Assembly (NCBI GenBank): GCA_900542625.1
Contig: UQOH01000070.1
Coordinates: 1-10,764 of the forward strand
Length of the DNA: 10,764 nt
Source of the DNA: an uncultured Fusobacterium sp.
Lineage (GTDB): Bacteria > Fusobacteriota > Fusobacteriia > Fusobacteriales > Fusobacteriaceae
Direction of reading: 5' to 3'
Part shown: piece by piece, positions 1 to 5,124 of the stretch
How the letters are laid out: each line of letters starts with the position of its first letter
Numbering within the stretch: position 1 is the first letter of the stretch
Program-made: the position numbers and the translations under genes
The notes under the pieces: generated by a model
The model's input: the letters and a program-made list of their open reading frames with translations, nothing else
Told to the model about the DNA's origin: nothing
Database searches by the model: none

Positions 1-993
1 TCAGGTCCTGTAACAATTCCATTTATTACTTCTTTCTCTTTTTCCAAAAATTCTTCCATAATTACAACATCTGTAAGTTTCATTGGAAATTTCATTTTTT
101 CATAAAATGGAATAAGCTCTTTATATTCATTCTCTCTTCCTTCCATTAAAAGCTGAACTAAAATTCCAAAAGCTACAACTTCACCATGAAGATGTTCTTT
201 TTCAATTCTCGGCAGCTCTGTAAGTCCATAGAAAACTGAATGAGCTATTGCTCCATTTAAAAATTCATCTACAAGATTTGAAACCATTCCTGTATTTACA
301 ATAATTGTAAGCACAACTTTTTTAAACTCCTCATTAATTTCATCAGAATAATAAGCTGAAACACCGTTTGCAATAATCATATCTCTGCAAAGACCGCTTA
401 TTTTTATTCCCATTGAACTTGGAAAATTAACATCCATATTCTTAGAAAGCTTATATTCATGTTTCAATCTCACTTCATAGAATTTTGCAAGAGTATCTCC
501 TATCCCTGCCCAAAGATATTTTTTTGGAGATTTTTTTATTGTTTCCAAATCTATAAAAATCTTTTTAGGAGGTGCATCAAAGATGCAGAACTCCTTAAAA
601 GTTTTATCATTGTTATACACAACAGAAAGTGCTGATGTTCCTGCACATGTTGATGCAATAGTAGGCAGCAAACATATCTGCTTTTAGTTTTGACGCAGTT
701 ATTTTGGCTGTATCAATTGCTTTTCCTCCACCTGCTCCGATTACTAAATCAAAACCTTTATCATATGTTTCTTTTAAAATATCATCAGCATGTTCATAAG
801 AACATTCTCCCTGATATTTTTTCACAGCATATTCTTTTCCCTCAAGAGATTTTAATAAATTTTCTTTTACTGCTGCAAAAGATTTTTCCCCTGTAACAAC
901 AAGAATTTTTTTATAATCTTTAACAGCCTCTTTCAGATTATCCCATATATTTATATCAACACAGTAAGATGTAAATGCAAAGTTTTCAAACAT
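1..993 (-). pseudogene. Iron-containing alcohol/glycerol dehydrogenase-like gene, frameshifted and cut off by the window edge
   Basis: NAD(P)-dependent metal dehydrogenase of the GldA/iron-type alcohol dehydrogenase family. The N-terminal part (993 to about 664, 110 codons) has the Rossmann-like nucleotide motif GAGGGKAIDTAK. Reading then shifts near 662-666: the original frame runs out at a stop at 613, while the neighbouring frame continues without a stop from 662 to base 1. It reads TIASTCAGTSALSVVYNNDK, a family signature, and later gives three expected metal ligands: Asp in WAGIGDTLAKF, His in GAIAHSVFYG and His in HLHGEVVAFG. A Pro codon is expected between AA and TIAS, so two bases (probably CC from a C run) are missing, or one base is extra. 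Joined, about 331 codons are visible of a usual 350-370; the C-terminus lies outside. The start at 993 has a GAGGGAAG site just upstream and lies 28 bases after the binding-protein gene, so it is probably co-transcribed. Substrate unknown; a sequencing error is possible. Confidence 0.85.
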
Positions 994-1021
994 TTTTCTT
1001 CCCTCTTTTTCTGATCTTTAA

Positions 1022-1756
1022 CTAAATTCCGTATTGTGCTCTCATTTTTTCAATAGTTCCGTCTTTTAACATTTCCTCTACAGCTTTGTTGAATTTTTCA
1101 CAAAGTTCTGTATCATCTTTGTTAAATGCAATAGCTTTTGGTTCTCCTTCCATTACACCAACTAAAGCAAGCTCAGAGTTGTTTTCAACAAATTTTAAAG
1201 AAACACTTTCATCTAAAACCATTCCGTCAATTTTTCCTGCTTTTAAAGCAACTAAAGCTCCTGTATTTGAAGAGAAAGGAATAACTTCTGCATTAGGTAT
1301 TTTTCTTGCACTGGCCTCTTTTGTTGTTCCAAGTTCTACACCATAGCTTTTTCCCTCTAAATCATTCATATCTTTTATTGGATTGTTTTTGTTTGTAATG
1401 ACAGAAACATTTGAAGTTAGATATGGCACTGAGAAATTAACAGCTTTTGCTCTTTCAGGAGTAATACTCATTCCAGCTATAACAACATCAACTTTTTTTG
1501 TTTGAAGTGCAGGAATAAGTCCGTCAAAGTTTGTGTTAACCCATTTATATTGTATTCCCATTCTTTTTGCTGCCTCTTTTATTACATCAGCATCAAACCC
1601 TGCAATCTCTCCGTTTTCCACATATTCAAATGGAGGATACTCTGCATTTGTTCCTATAACATATACTTTGTCTTCAGCAGCTTTTTTTTCTCCTCCGCAT
1701 GCTGCAAACATAAACACCACAGATAATAACAATAAAACTTTTTTCATAATTCTCAT
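1022..1756 (-). CDS. Amino acid ABC transporter substrate-binding lipoprotein (family 3)
   Basis: Extracytoplasmic solute-binding protein of the polar amino acid family (SBP_bac_3), 244 aa. Residues 1-19 form a lipoprotein signal ending in FAAC, with Cys20 as the lipidated residue, so it is membrane anchored, unlike the soluble binding protein encoded at 3324-4094. GTNAEYPPFEY (35-45) and GFDADVIKEAAKRMG (53-67) are the family signature. Arg102 in SITPERAKAV is in the position that normally binds the ligand carboxylate. The start at 1756 is preceded by AAGGGGTG; an in-frame ATG three codons later (1747) is also possible. No permease or ATPase follows: the next gene is a dehydrogenase. It may deliver ligand to the permease/ATPase encoded just upstream (inference). 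It lies behind its own promoter, small ORF and terminator, so it is probably controlled by attenuation. The ligand cannot be read from the sequence. Confidence 0.9.
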   Translation of the reverse strand: MRIMKKVLLLLSVVFMFAACGGEKKAAEDKVYVIGTNAEYPPFEYVENGEIAGFDADVIKEAAKRMGIQYKWVNTNFDGLIPALQTKKVDVVIAGMSITPERAKAVNFSVPYLTSNVSVITNKNNPIKDMNDLEGKSYGVELGTTKEASARKIPNAEVIPFSSNTGALVALKAGKIDGMVLDESVSLKFVENNSELALVGVMEGEPKAIAFNKDDTELCEKFNKAVEEMLKDGTIEKMRAQYGI

Positions 1757-1790
1757 AACCTTTTCACCCCTTAAAAATATTTTTAAAAAT

Positions 1791-1828
1791 AAAAAAACAC
1801 CAGATTCCTTAAAAAGAACTGGTGTTTT
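1791..1828 (-). terminator. Intrinsic terminator in the leader of the lipoprotein gene
   Basis: On the minus strand AACACCAG (1826-1819) pairs with CTGGTGTT (1803-1796). An inner TTC/GAA pairing has one bulged T. Seven T follow (1797-1791). It stands between the 25-codon leader ORF and the binding-protein start at 1756, so transcripts from the 2007-2035 promoter, and read-through from the ATPase gene, must pass it. An upstream leader segment can pair with its 5' arm and loop, which makes it a likely attenuator and not a simple operon end. Confidence 0.8.
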
Positions 1829-1884
1829 GTATACAAAATTAAAATAAGATATATAAAAAATATATATAAAATTTGAATAAATTG

Positions 1885-1962
1885 TTACACTAAACAGTTT
1901 CTATACAGGAATACATTTTTATTATTCAGTTGTAACATATTCCTTAGTGCTGTGTATAACAT
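1885..1962 (-). CDS. 25-codon small ORF, putative leader peptide
   Basis: A 25-codon ORF with a perfect AAGGAGG site (1975-1969) six bases before its ATG and a TAA stop at 1887-1885. It starts MLYTALRNML, continues QLNNKN and ends CLV. It lies about 40 bases after a consensus promoter and before a terminator, the classic place for an attenuation leader. Composition is suggestive but not diagnostic: five Asn and six Leu in 25 residues, with two adjacent Asn codons (13-14) and a third at 16. No single amino acid is run together as His is in the other leader. Codons 7-8 (AGG AAT) and 17-19 lie in complementary RNA segments, so ribosome position should influence folding. It could instead encode a small functional peptide. 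Translation is likely; the regulatory role is inferred. Confidence 0.65.
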   Translation of the reverse strand: MLYTALRNMLQLNNKNVFLYRNCLV

Positions 1963-2006
1963 CTTTATCCTCCTTCTTTAATAATTTTGATTTTTTAATT
2001 GTAATG

Positions 2007-2035
2007 ATTATATTACTATTTTTTGAGAATGTCAA
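2007..2035 (-). promoter_or_regulatory. Perfect sigma70-type promoter for the second leader
   Basis: On the minus strand TTGACA (2035-2030), a 17-base spacer, then TATAAT (2012-2007): both hexamers match the consensus exactly with ideal spacing. Transcription should begin near 2000, giving a 5' leader of roughly 240 bases before the binding-protein start at 1756. The ATPase gene ends at 2051 with no hairpin before this promoter, so read-through from the upstream operon would add to its output. Confidence 0.88.
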
Positions 2036-2050
2036 CAAGAATTTGAATTT

Positions 2051-2692
2051 TTATTTTTTTCTGTTGTTTATAATCTCTTTTACTTTTCCTTTTTCTATAA
2101 CAACAATTCTGTCTGAAATCTGATTAACGAAATCAATTTCATGGCTTACAATAACCATTGTAATATTACTGTTGTCTCTCAGAAAAGCTATAACATTTAA
2201 TACCTCTTTTACCATTTCCGGGTCAAGAGCTGAAGTAGGTTCATCAAACAGAAGAACTTCAGGATTTTTTGCAAGTGCTCTTGCTATTGCAACCCTTTGT
2301 TTTTGTCCTCCTGAAAGAGTTTTAGGATATACATCTGCCTTATCCTTAAGCCCTACTTTATCTAAAAGATTAAGAGCTATCTCTCTTGCCTCTTTCTTAT
2401 CCATTTTGTCCACAATCACAAGTGATTCCATAATGTTTTGTGCTGCTGTTTTGTGAGGAAAAAGATTGAAAGACTGGAAAACCATTCCCATTTTATTTTT
2501 ATCAGGTGTTTCAATTGTTCCTGAGTTTATATCCTCAAGTCCTATCATACATCTTAAAAATGTTGATTTTCCTCCTCCAGAAGGTCCTATTATTGATACA
2601 ACCTCTCCTCTTTCAATATCTAAATCTATTCCTCTTAAAATTTCGTCATTGTTAAATTGTTTGTAAAGGTTTCTAACAGTTATGCAAGACAT
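2051..2692 (-). CDS. Polar amino acid ABC transporter ATP-binding protein
   Basis: Cytoplasmic ATPase that drives the importer encoded with it, of the HisP/GlnQ type; 213 aa, somewhat shorter than the usual 240 or so. All nucleotide-binding elements are present: Walker A GPSGGGKST (36-44), Q-loop Gln73 in VFQSFNLFPH, signature LSGGQKQR (126-133), Walker B VLLFDEP (146-152), D-loop SALD and switch His184 in VSHE. The ATG overlaps the permease stop by one base (TAATG), which points to translational coupling; AAGGTG lies upstream. It is the last gene of a binding protein-permease-ATPase operon. Only 15 bases separate its stop from the next promoter's -35 box, and no terminator is visible in that gap. 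It may also energise transport for the lipoprotein binding protein encoded downstream (inference). Confidence 0.93.
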   Translation of the reverse strand: MSCITVRNLYKQFNNDEILRGIDLDIERGEVVSIIGPSGGGKSTFLRCMIGLEDINSGTIETPDKNKMGMVFQSFNLFPHKTAAQNIMESLVIVDKMDKKEAREIALNLLDKVGLKDKADVYPKTLSGGQKQRVAIARALAKNPEVLLFDEPTSALDPEMVKEVLNVIAFLRDNSNITMVIVSHEIDFVNQISDRIVVIEKGKVKEIINNRKK

Positions 2693-3321
2693 TAAATCAT
2701 CACCTTTTCCTCTAGTTTCTTAAAGAATGCAATTACTACTACTGACATAAGCAGATACATCACTGCACATATAATAAATGGTATTACTGAAAAATCACGA
2801 GTAACAAGTTCTCTTGAGTTTCTTAAAATTTCTGCCATTCCTATTGCTGATACAAGAGATGTATCTTTAATAAGTGAGATTGCCTCATTTGATAATGGAG
2901 GCAGTGCAGTAAGCAGTGACTGAGGAATAATGATTCTTCTCATTGTCTGCCAATATGACATTCCTAATACTTTTGCTGCTTCATACTGCCCTTTGTCTAT
3001 TCCAAGAATACTTCCTCTGAATATCTCACAGAAGTAGGCTGCATAGTTTATTACAAATGTTACTACTGCTGCTGTGAATGGAGTAAGTCTAAGTCCAAGT
3101 AGCATAGGCAGCCCATAGTACACAAAGAACAGCTGCAGTAATAAGGGAGTTCCTCTGAACACAGAAGTATAAAATAAAATTACATTATTTATAATCCCTT
3201 TATTTTTTAATCTTCCAAGTGAAAGTAGAACTCCTAAAGGAAGGGAAAACACCATTGTTAACAAGTATAAATTTACAGTAAGTCCCAATCCTTTAAGTAT
3301 GAATAAAATGTCATTCTGCAT
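2692..3321 (-). CDS. Polar amino acid ABC transporter permease (probably histidine)
   Basis: Inner-membrane permease of the HisM/HisQ/GlnP family, 209 aa. It has about five hydrophobic segments, the RGTPLLLQLFF signature (56-66) and the cytoplasmic EAA loop, EAAKVLGMSYWQTMRRIIIPQ (about 114-134), which docks on the ATPase. Start choice: the open frame extends to an ATG at 3348, but that lies inside the binding-protein gene with no clear ribosome site. The ATG at 3321 has AGAGGAG eight bases upstream and leaves a tidy two-base gap after the previous stop, so I prefer it. A single permease gene implies a homodimeric channel, as in several Gram-positive amino acid importers, unlike the HisQ/HisM pair of enterics. 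Substrate assignment rests only on the His-rich leader peptide upstream. Confidence 0.93.
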   Translation of the reverse strand: MQNDILFILKGLGLTVNLYLLTMVFSLPLGVLLSLGRLKNKGIINNVILFYTSVFRGTPLLLQLFFVYYGLPMLLGLRLTPFTAAVVTFVINYAAYFCEIFRGSILGIDKGQYEAAKVLGMSYWQTMRRIIIPQSLLTALPPLSNEAISLIKDTSLVSAIGMAEILRNSRELVTRDFSVIPFIICAVMYLLMSVVVIAFFKKLEEKVMI

Positions 3322-3323
3322 AA

Positions 3324-4094
3324 TTATTTCTCCTCTTTTCCAAACCATTTTTCAGAAATTTTTCCGAATGTTCCGTCAGCTTTCATTTCGTTTAAAGTTT
3401 CGTTTAATTTATCTGCTAGAGCTTTATCAGCTTTTCTCATTGCAACACCATAGTATTCTTTTGTAAGTGATTCTTCTGAATAAGTTAAAGTTGCTCTTTT
3501 AGAATTGTAATATTTTCCTGCAACTGTGTCAACTACAACTGCATCTGTTCTTCCTGCTTCAAGATCCATTAAAGCTTCTACGTTAGTTGCATATTTTTTA
3601 ACTTCTTTAATTTTAGAGAAAACATCGCTTTTTTGAACTGCATAGTCTGCTGAACTTCCTAATTGAAGTCCTACAACTTTTCCTTCAAGTTCTGCAACTT
3701 TATTAACTTTTGATTCTCTTTTAGAGAAAATTAATTGTCCGTCTGTAAAATATGGTTCAGAGAAAGTAACTTGTTTTATTCTTTCTTCTGTCATTGTCAT
3801 TCCGTTCCATACCATATCAATATTTCCGCTGTTTAAGTCAAATATAATTCCGTCCCACTCACATGGTTTAAATTCAACTTCTACTCCCCATCTTTTTGCA
3901 ACTTCTTTTGCAAGATCAATGTCAAAACCAACTATTTGTCCATCTTCCCCTCTGAATCCCATAGGAGCAAATGTTGCGTCAAGCCCAACAATAAATTTTC
4001 CATCTTTTTGAACTTTTTCAAAAGATTTGTCTGCTCCAAAAACACCAGTAACTAAAGTGAACACCATCATAACAACCATAAGTAATCTTTTCAT
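3324..4094 (-). CDS. Periplasmic amino acid-binding protein of ABC importer (probably histidine)
   Basis: Family 3 solute-binding protein (SBP_bac_3), 256 aa. Residues 1-20 are a signal peptide (basic MKR, hydrophobic core, cleavage likely after VFG, before Ala21). There is no lipobox, so the mature protein should be free in the periplasm, consistent with an organism that has an outer membrane. The family signature GFDIDLAKEVAKRWG lies at 57-71, and Arg105 in MTMTEERIKQV occupies the usual carboxylate-binding position. AGGAGGAG precedes the start at 4094. It is the first gene of the operon, with permease and ATPase tightly packed behind it. The leader upstream carries four consecutive His codons and a terminator, so histidine (possibly also related basic amino acids) is the inferred ligand, and expression should rise when charged histidyl-tRNA is scarce. 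Confidence 0.92.
   Translation of the reverse strand: MKRLLMVVMMVFTLVTGVFGADKSFEKVQKDGKFIVGLDATFAPMGFRGEDGQIVGFDIDLAKEVAKRWGVEVEFKPCEWDGIIFDLNSGNIDMVWNGMTMTEERIKQVTFSEPYFTDGQLIFSKRESKVNKVAELEGKVVGLQLGSSADYAVQKSDVFSKIKEVKKYATNVEALMDLEAGRTDAVVVDTVAGKYYNSKRATLTYSEESLTKEYYGVAMRKADKALADKLNETLNEMKADGTFGKISEKWFGKEEK
3330..3336 (-). promoter_or_regulatory. Ribosome binding site that fixes the permease start
   Basis: AGAGGAG lies eight bases before the ATG at 3321 and overlaps the end of the binding-protein gene. The earlier in-frame ATG at 3348 would place this site inside the coding region, so 3321 is the better start. Confidence 0.75.
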
Positions 4095-4130
4095 AAATCT
4101 CTCCTCCTAATTTTAATTTTAATATTTTAT

Positions 4131-4162
4131 AAAAAAAGCCATCTGAATGTATCAGATGGCTT
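4131..4162 (-). terminator. Intrinsic terminator of the His leader (attenuator)
   Basis: On the minus strand an 11-bp perfect stem, AAGCCATCTGA (4162-4152) with TCAGATGGCTT (4146-4136), closes a five-base TACAT loop and runs into seven T (4137-4131). It lies 37 bases before the binding-protein ATG. There it would stop transcripts before the structural genes unless an antiterminator forms. Confidence 0.9.
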
Positions 4163-4275
4163 ATATAAACAGAAAAACATTTAAGTTTCAGCTTTCTCGC
4201 CATAGATACAGACTCAATTTTTTGTATTTCAACATGAGTCTGCATCTATGAACCTTCGTCATAAAAACAAACTCT

Positions 4276-4332
4276 CTATCTATGGTGATGATGTATTGTA
4301 TTTTTTATAACTGCTAAAACATTTGCTAACAT
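4276..4332 (-). CDS. Histidine leader peptide (18 codons, four consecutive His)
   Basis: The ORF encodes MLANVLAVIKNTIHHHHR and then stops with TAG. GGAG (4342-4339) lies six bases before the ATG, and a good promoter sits just upstream. The four His codons (CAT CAT CAC CAT, 4293-4282) come directly before the penultimate codon, close to the stop and to RNA segments that can pair. Runs of the regulatory amino acid in a short leader peptide are the hallmark of ribosome-mediated attenuation, as in the enteric his operon leader with its seven His. The peptide itself is presumably functionless; its translation speed would report histidyl-tRNA charging. Downstream, after a terminator, is an amino acid ABC importer, which makes that importer a likely histidine transporter. 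The ORF and codon run are directly visible; the regulation is inferred by analogy. Confidence 0.85.
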   Translation of the reverse strand: MLANVLAVIKNTIHHHHR

Positions 4333-4373
4333 GATTTTCTCCTTTAAAATTTTTTATTGTTTCTTATGGTGTA

Positions 4374-4402
4374 AGAATACTACTATAACAGCAATTTGTC
4401 AA
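4374..4402 (-). promoter_or_regulatory. Promoter of the His leader and ABC operon
   Basis: On the minus strand TTGACA (4402-4397), a 17-base spacer and TATTCT (4379-4374): a perfect -35 box and a -10 matching four of six positions. Transcription would start near 4367, about 35 bases before the leader-peptide ATG and 273 before the binding-protein start. Confidence 0.8.
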
Positions 4403-4505
4403 CTGTTTTTTTATAAAGCTGTATTTTTACTGCCTTTTTTCTCATTCTTACTTTTGTTTTTATTTGATTTTAAAAATTTTATTTTTTTTATATTTTCATC
4501 TGTTT
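4403..4505. other. AT-rich spacer after cutC without a clear terminator
   Basis: About 100 very A/T-rich bases between the cutC stop and the -35 box of the His leader. I see no stable GC-containing hairpin followed by a T run on the minus strand, so cutC transcripts may read into the leader and be stopped at the 4131-4162 terminator. Confidence 0.5.
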
Positions 4506-5114
4506 TTATACTATCTTCTTCCCGTGATACTCAGAAGATTTTATATTTTTTGATACCTGAAAAAAGTTTTCTGTTGTAACTCCGCCAGCCACAACAATAA
4601 TGATTCTTCCCTCTGCTTTTTCTATCATCCTGTTTATGATATCCTGTCCTTCAAGAGCCGTTGCTTTTGTTCCTGAAGTAAGAATTCTTTTCACTCCTGC
4701 ATTTATAAGTCCCTCTACTGCCTCAACAGGATTTTCAAGTTCATCAACAGCTTTATGAAACGTTACTTCCATTGGAGAAGCAAGATTTACAAATTCTTTT
4801 ACAAGATCAAAATCAATTTTTTTATCCTCTGTCAACATTCCCAGAACAACACCTTTTACTCCAAGAGATCTGCACATTTTTATATCCTCTCTCATAACTT
4901 CAAGTTCTTCTGCTGAATAAAAAAAATCTCCTCCCCTTGGTCTTATAATAGGAAACACAGGGATATTAAGATATTTTAAAGCTGCTTTTATTGTCCCATA
5001 TGATTGAGTTGTTCCACCTGCAGTCAGATTATCACAAAGTTCTATTCTGTCTGCACCTCTTTTTTCTGCTGCAAGAGCTTCTGAAAGAGATTCAACACAA
5101 GCCTCTTTTATCAT
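4506..5114 (-). CDS. cutC: CutC family TIM-barrel protein (copper homeostasis family)
   Basis: A 202-residue CutC (PF03932) protein, at the short end of the family range but apparently complete. Family blocks in order: KEACVESLSEAL (3-14), RGADRIELCDNLTAGGTTQSYG (19-40), IPVFPIIRPRGGDFFYS (51-67), EVTFHKAVDELENPVEA (116-132), RILTSGTKATALEG (143-156) and VAGGVTTENF (175-184), ending EYHGKK. The fold is a TIM barrel and the protein is cytoplasmic. It was named for copper tolerance in E. coli, but that link is disputed and the biochemical role is unsettled. It is unrelated to the choline TMA-lyase also called CutC. AAAGGAGG precedes the start, and the gene begins 10 bases after the ClC stop, so the two are almost certainly co-transcribed. 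Confidence 0.93.
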   Translation of the reverse strand: MIKEACVESLSEALAAEKRGADRIELCDNLTAGGTTQSYGTIKAALKYLNIPVFPIIRPRGGDFFYSAEELEVMREDIKMCRSLGVKGVVLGMLTEDKKIDFDLVKEFVNLASPMEVTFHKAVDELENPVEAVEGLINAGVKRILTSGTKATALEGQDIINRMIEKAEGRIIIVVAGGVTTENFFQVSKNIKSSEYHGKKIV

Positions 5115-5124
5115 ACTTCCTCCT

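Larger units (their letters stand above)
1757..2006 (-). promoter_or_regulatory. Putative attenuator leader RNA of the lipoprotein gene
   Basis: The transcript contains segments that can pair in mutually exclusive ways. Segment A, AGGAATA (1944-1938), pairs with segment B, TATTCCT (1913-1907). CACTAA (1949-1944) pairs with TTAGTG (1893-1888), and TGTTACA (1937-1931) with TGTAACA (1889-1883). Segment B and the bases after it can instead pair with the terminator: ATTCCT (1912-1907) with AGGAAT (1809-1804), and AACTG (1899-1895) with CAGTT (1821-1817). That would open the upper terminator stem. A ribosome paused over segment A would free B to block termination. The pairings are visible in the sequence; the regulatory logic is inference. 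No T-box motif or recognised riboswitch was seen. Bases 1829-1884 are nearly all A/T with nothing else identifiable. Confidence 0.5.
4131..4366 (-). promoter_or_regulatory. His-responsive attenuator RNA with competing hairpins
   Basis: Five segments can be traced on the minus strand. Segment 1, GAGTTTGT (4274-4267), just after the leader stop, pairs with GCAGACTC (4243-4236) inside segment 2. Segment 2 (4250-4235) pairs over 16 bp, one of them G-U, with segment 3 (4216-4201). Segment 3, GTATCTATGGC (4209-4199), can also pair with GCCATCTGATAC (4160-4149), the 5' arm and loop of the terminator, as two 5-bp helices around a small internal loop. A consistent logic follows. A ribosome stalled on His leaves segment 1 free, so 1:2 and 3:4 form and the terminator is blocked. 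A ribosome reaching the stop covers segment 1, so 2:3 and the terminator form. Complementarity is seen; the switching is inference. Confidence 0.65.

Noticed and set aside
1757..2006. T-box or metabolite riboswitch upstream of the lipoprotein gene
   Set aside because: No T-box consensus (AGGGTGGNACCGCG) or known riboswitch core was found. The translated short ORF and its overlap with the pairing segments fit ribosome-mediated attenuation better.
4018..4245. A 75-codon minus-strand open frame overlapping the His leader and the binding-protein start
   Set aside because: It runs through both arms of the attenuator hairpin and the terminator, overlaps the signal peptide in another frame, has no ribosome site, and encodes nothing recognisable.
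4331..4579. A plus-strand 82-codon hydrophobic open frame
   Set aside because: It is antisense to the His-leader promoter and the 3' end of cutC. Its Phe/Leu/Ile content is what the complement of A-rich DNA produces, and it has no ribosome site.
4506..5114. CutC as choline trimethylamine-lyase
   Set aside because: The protein is about 200 residues with CutC TIM-barrel blocks. The lyase is a glycyl-radical enzyme of more than 800 residues and shares only the name.
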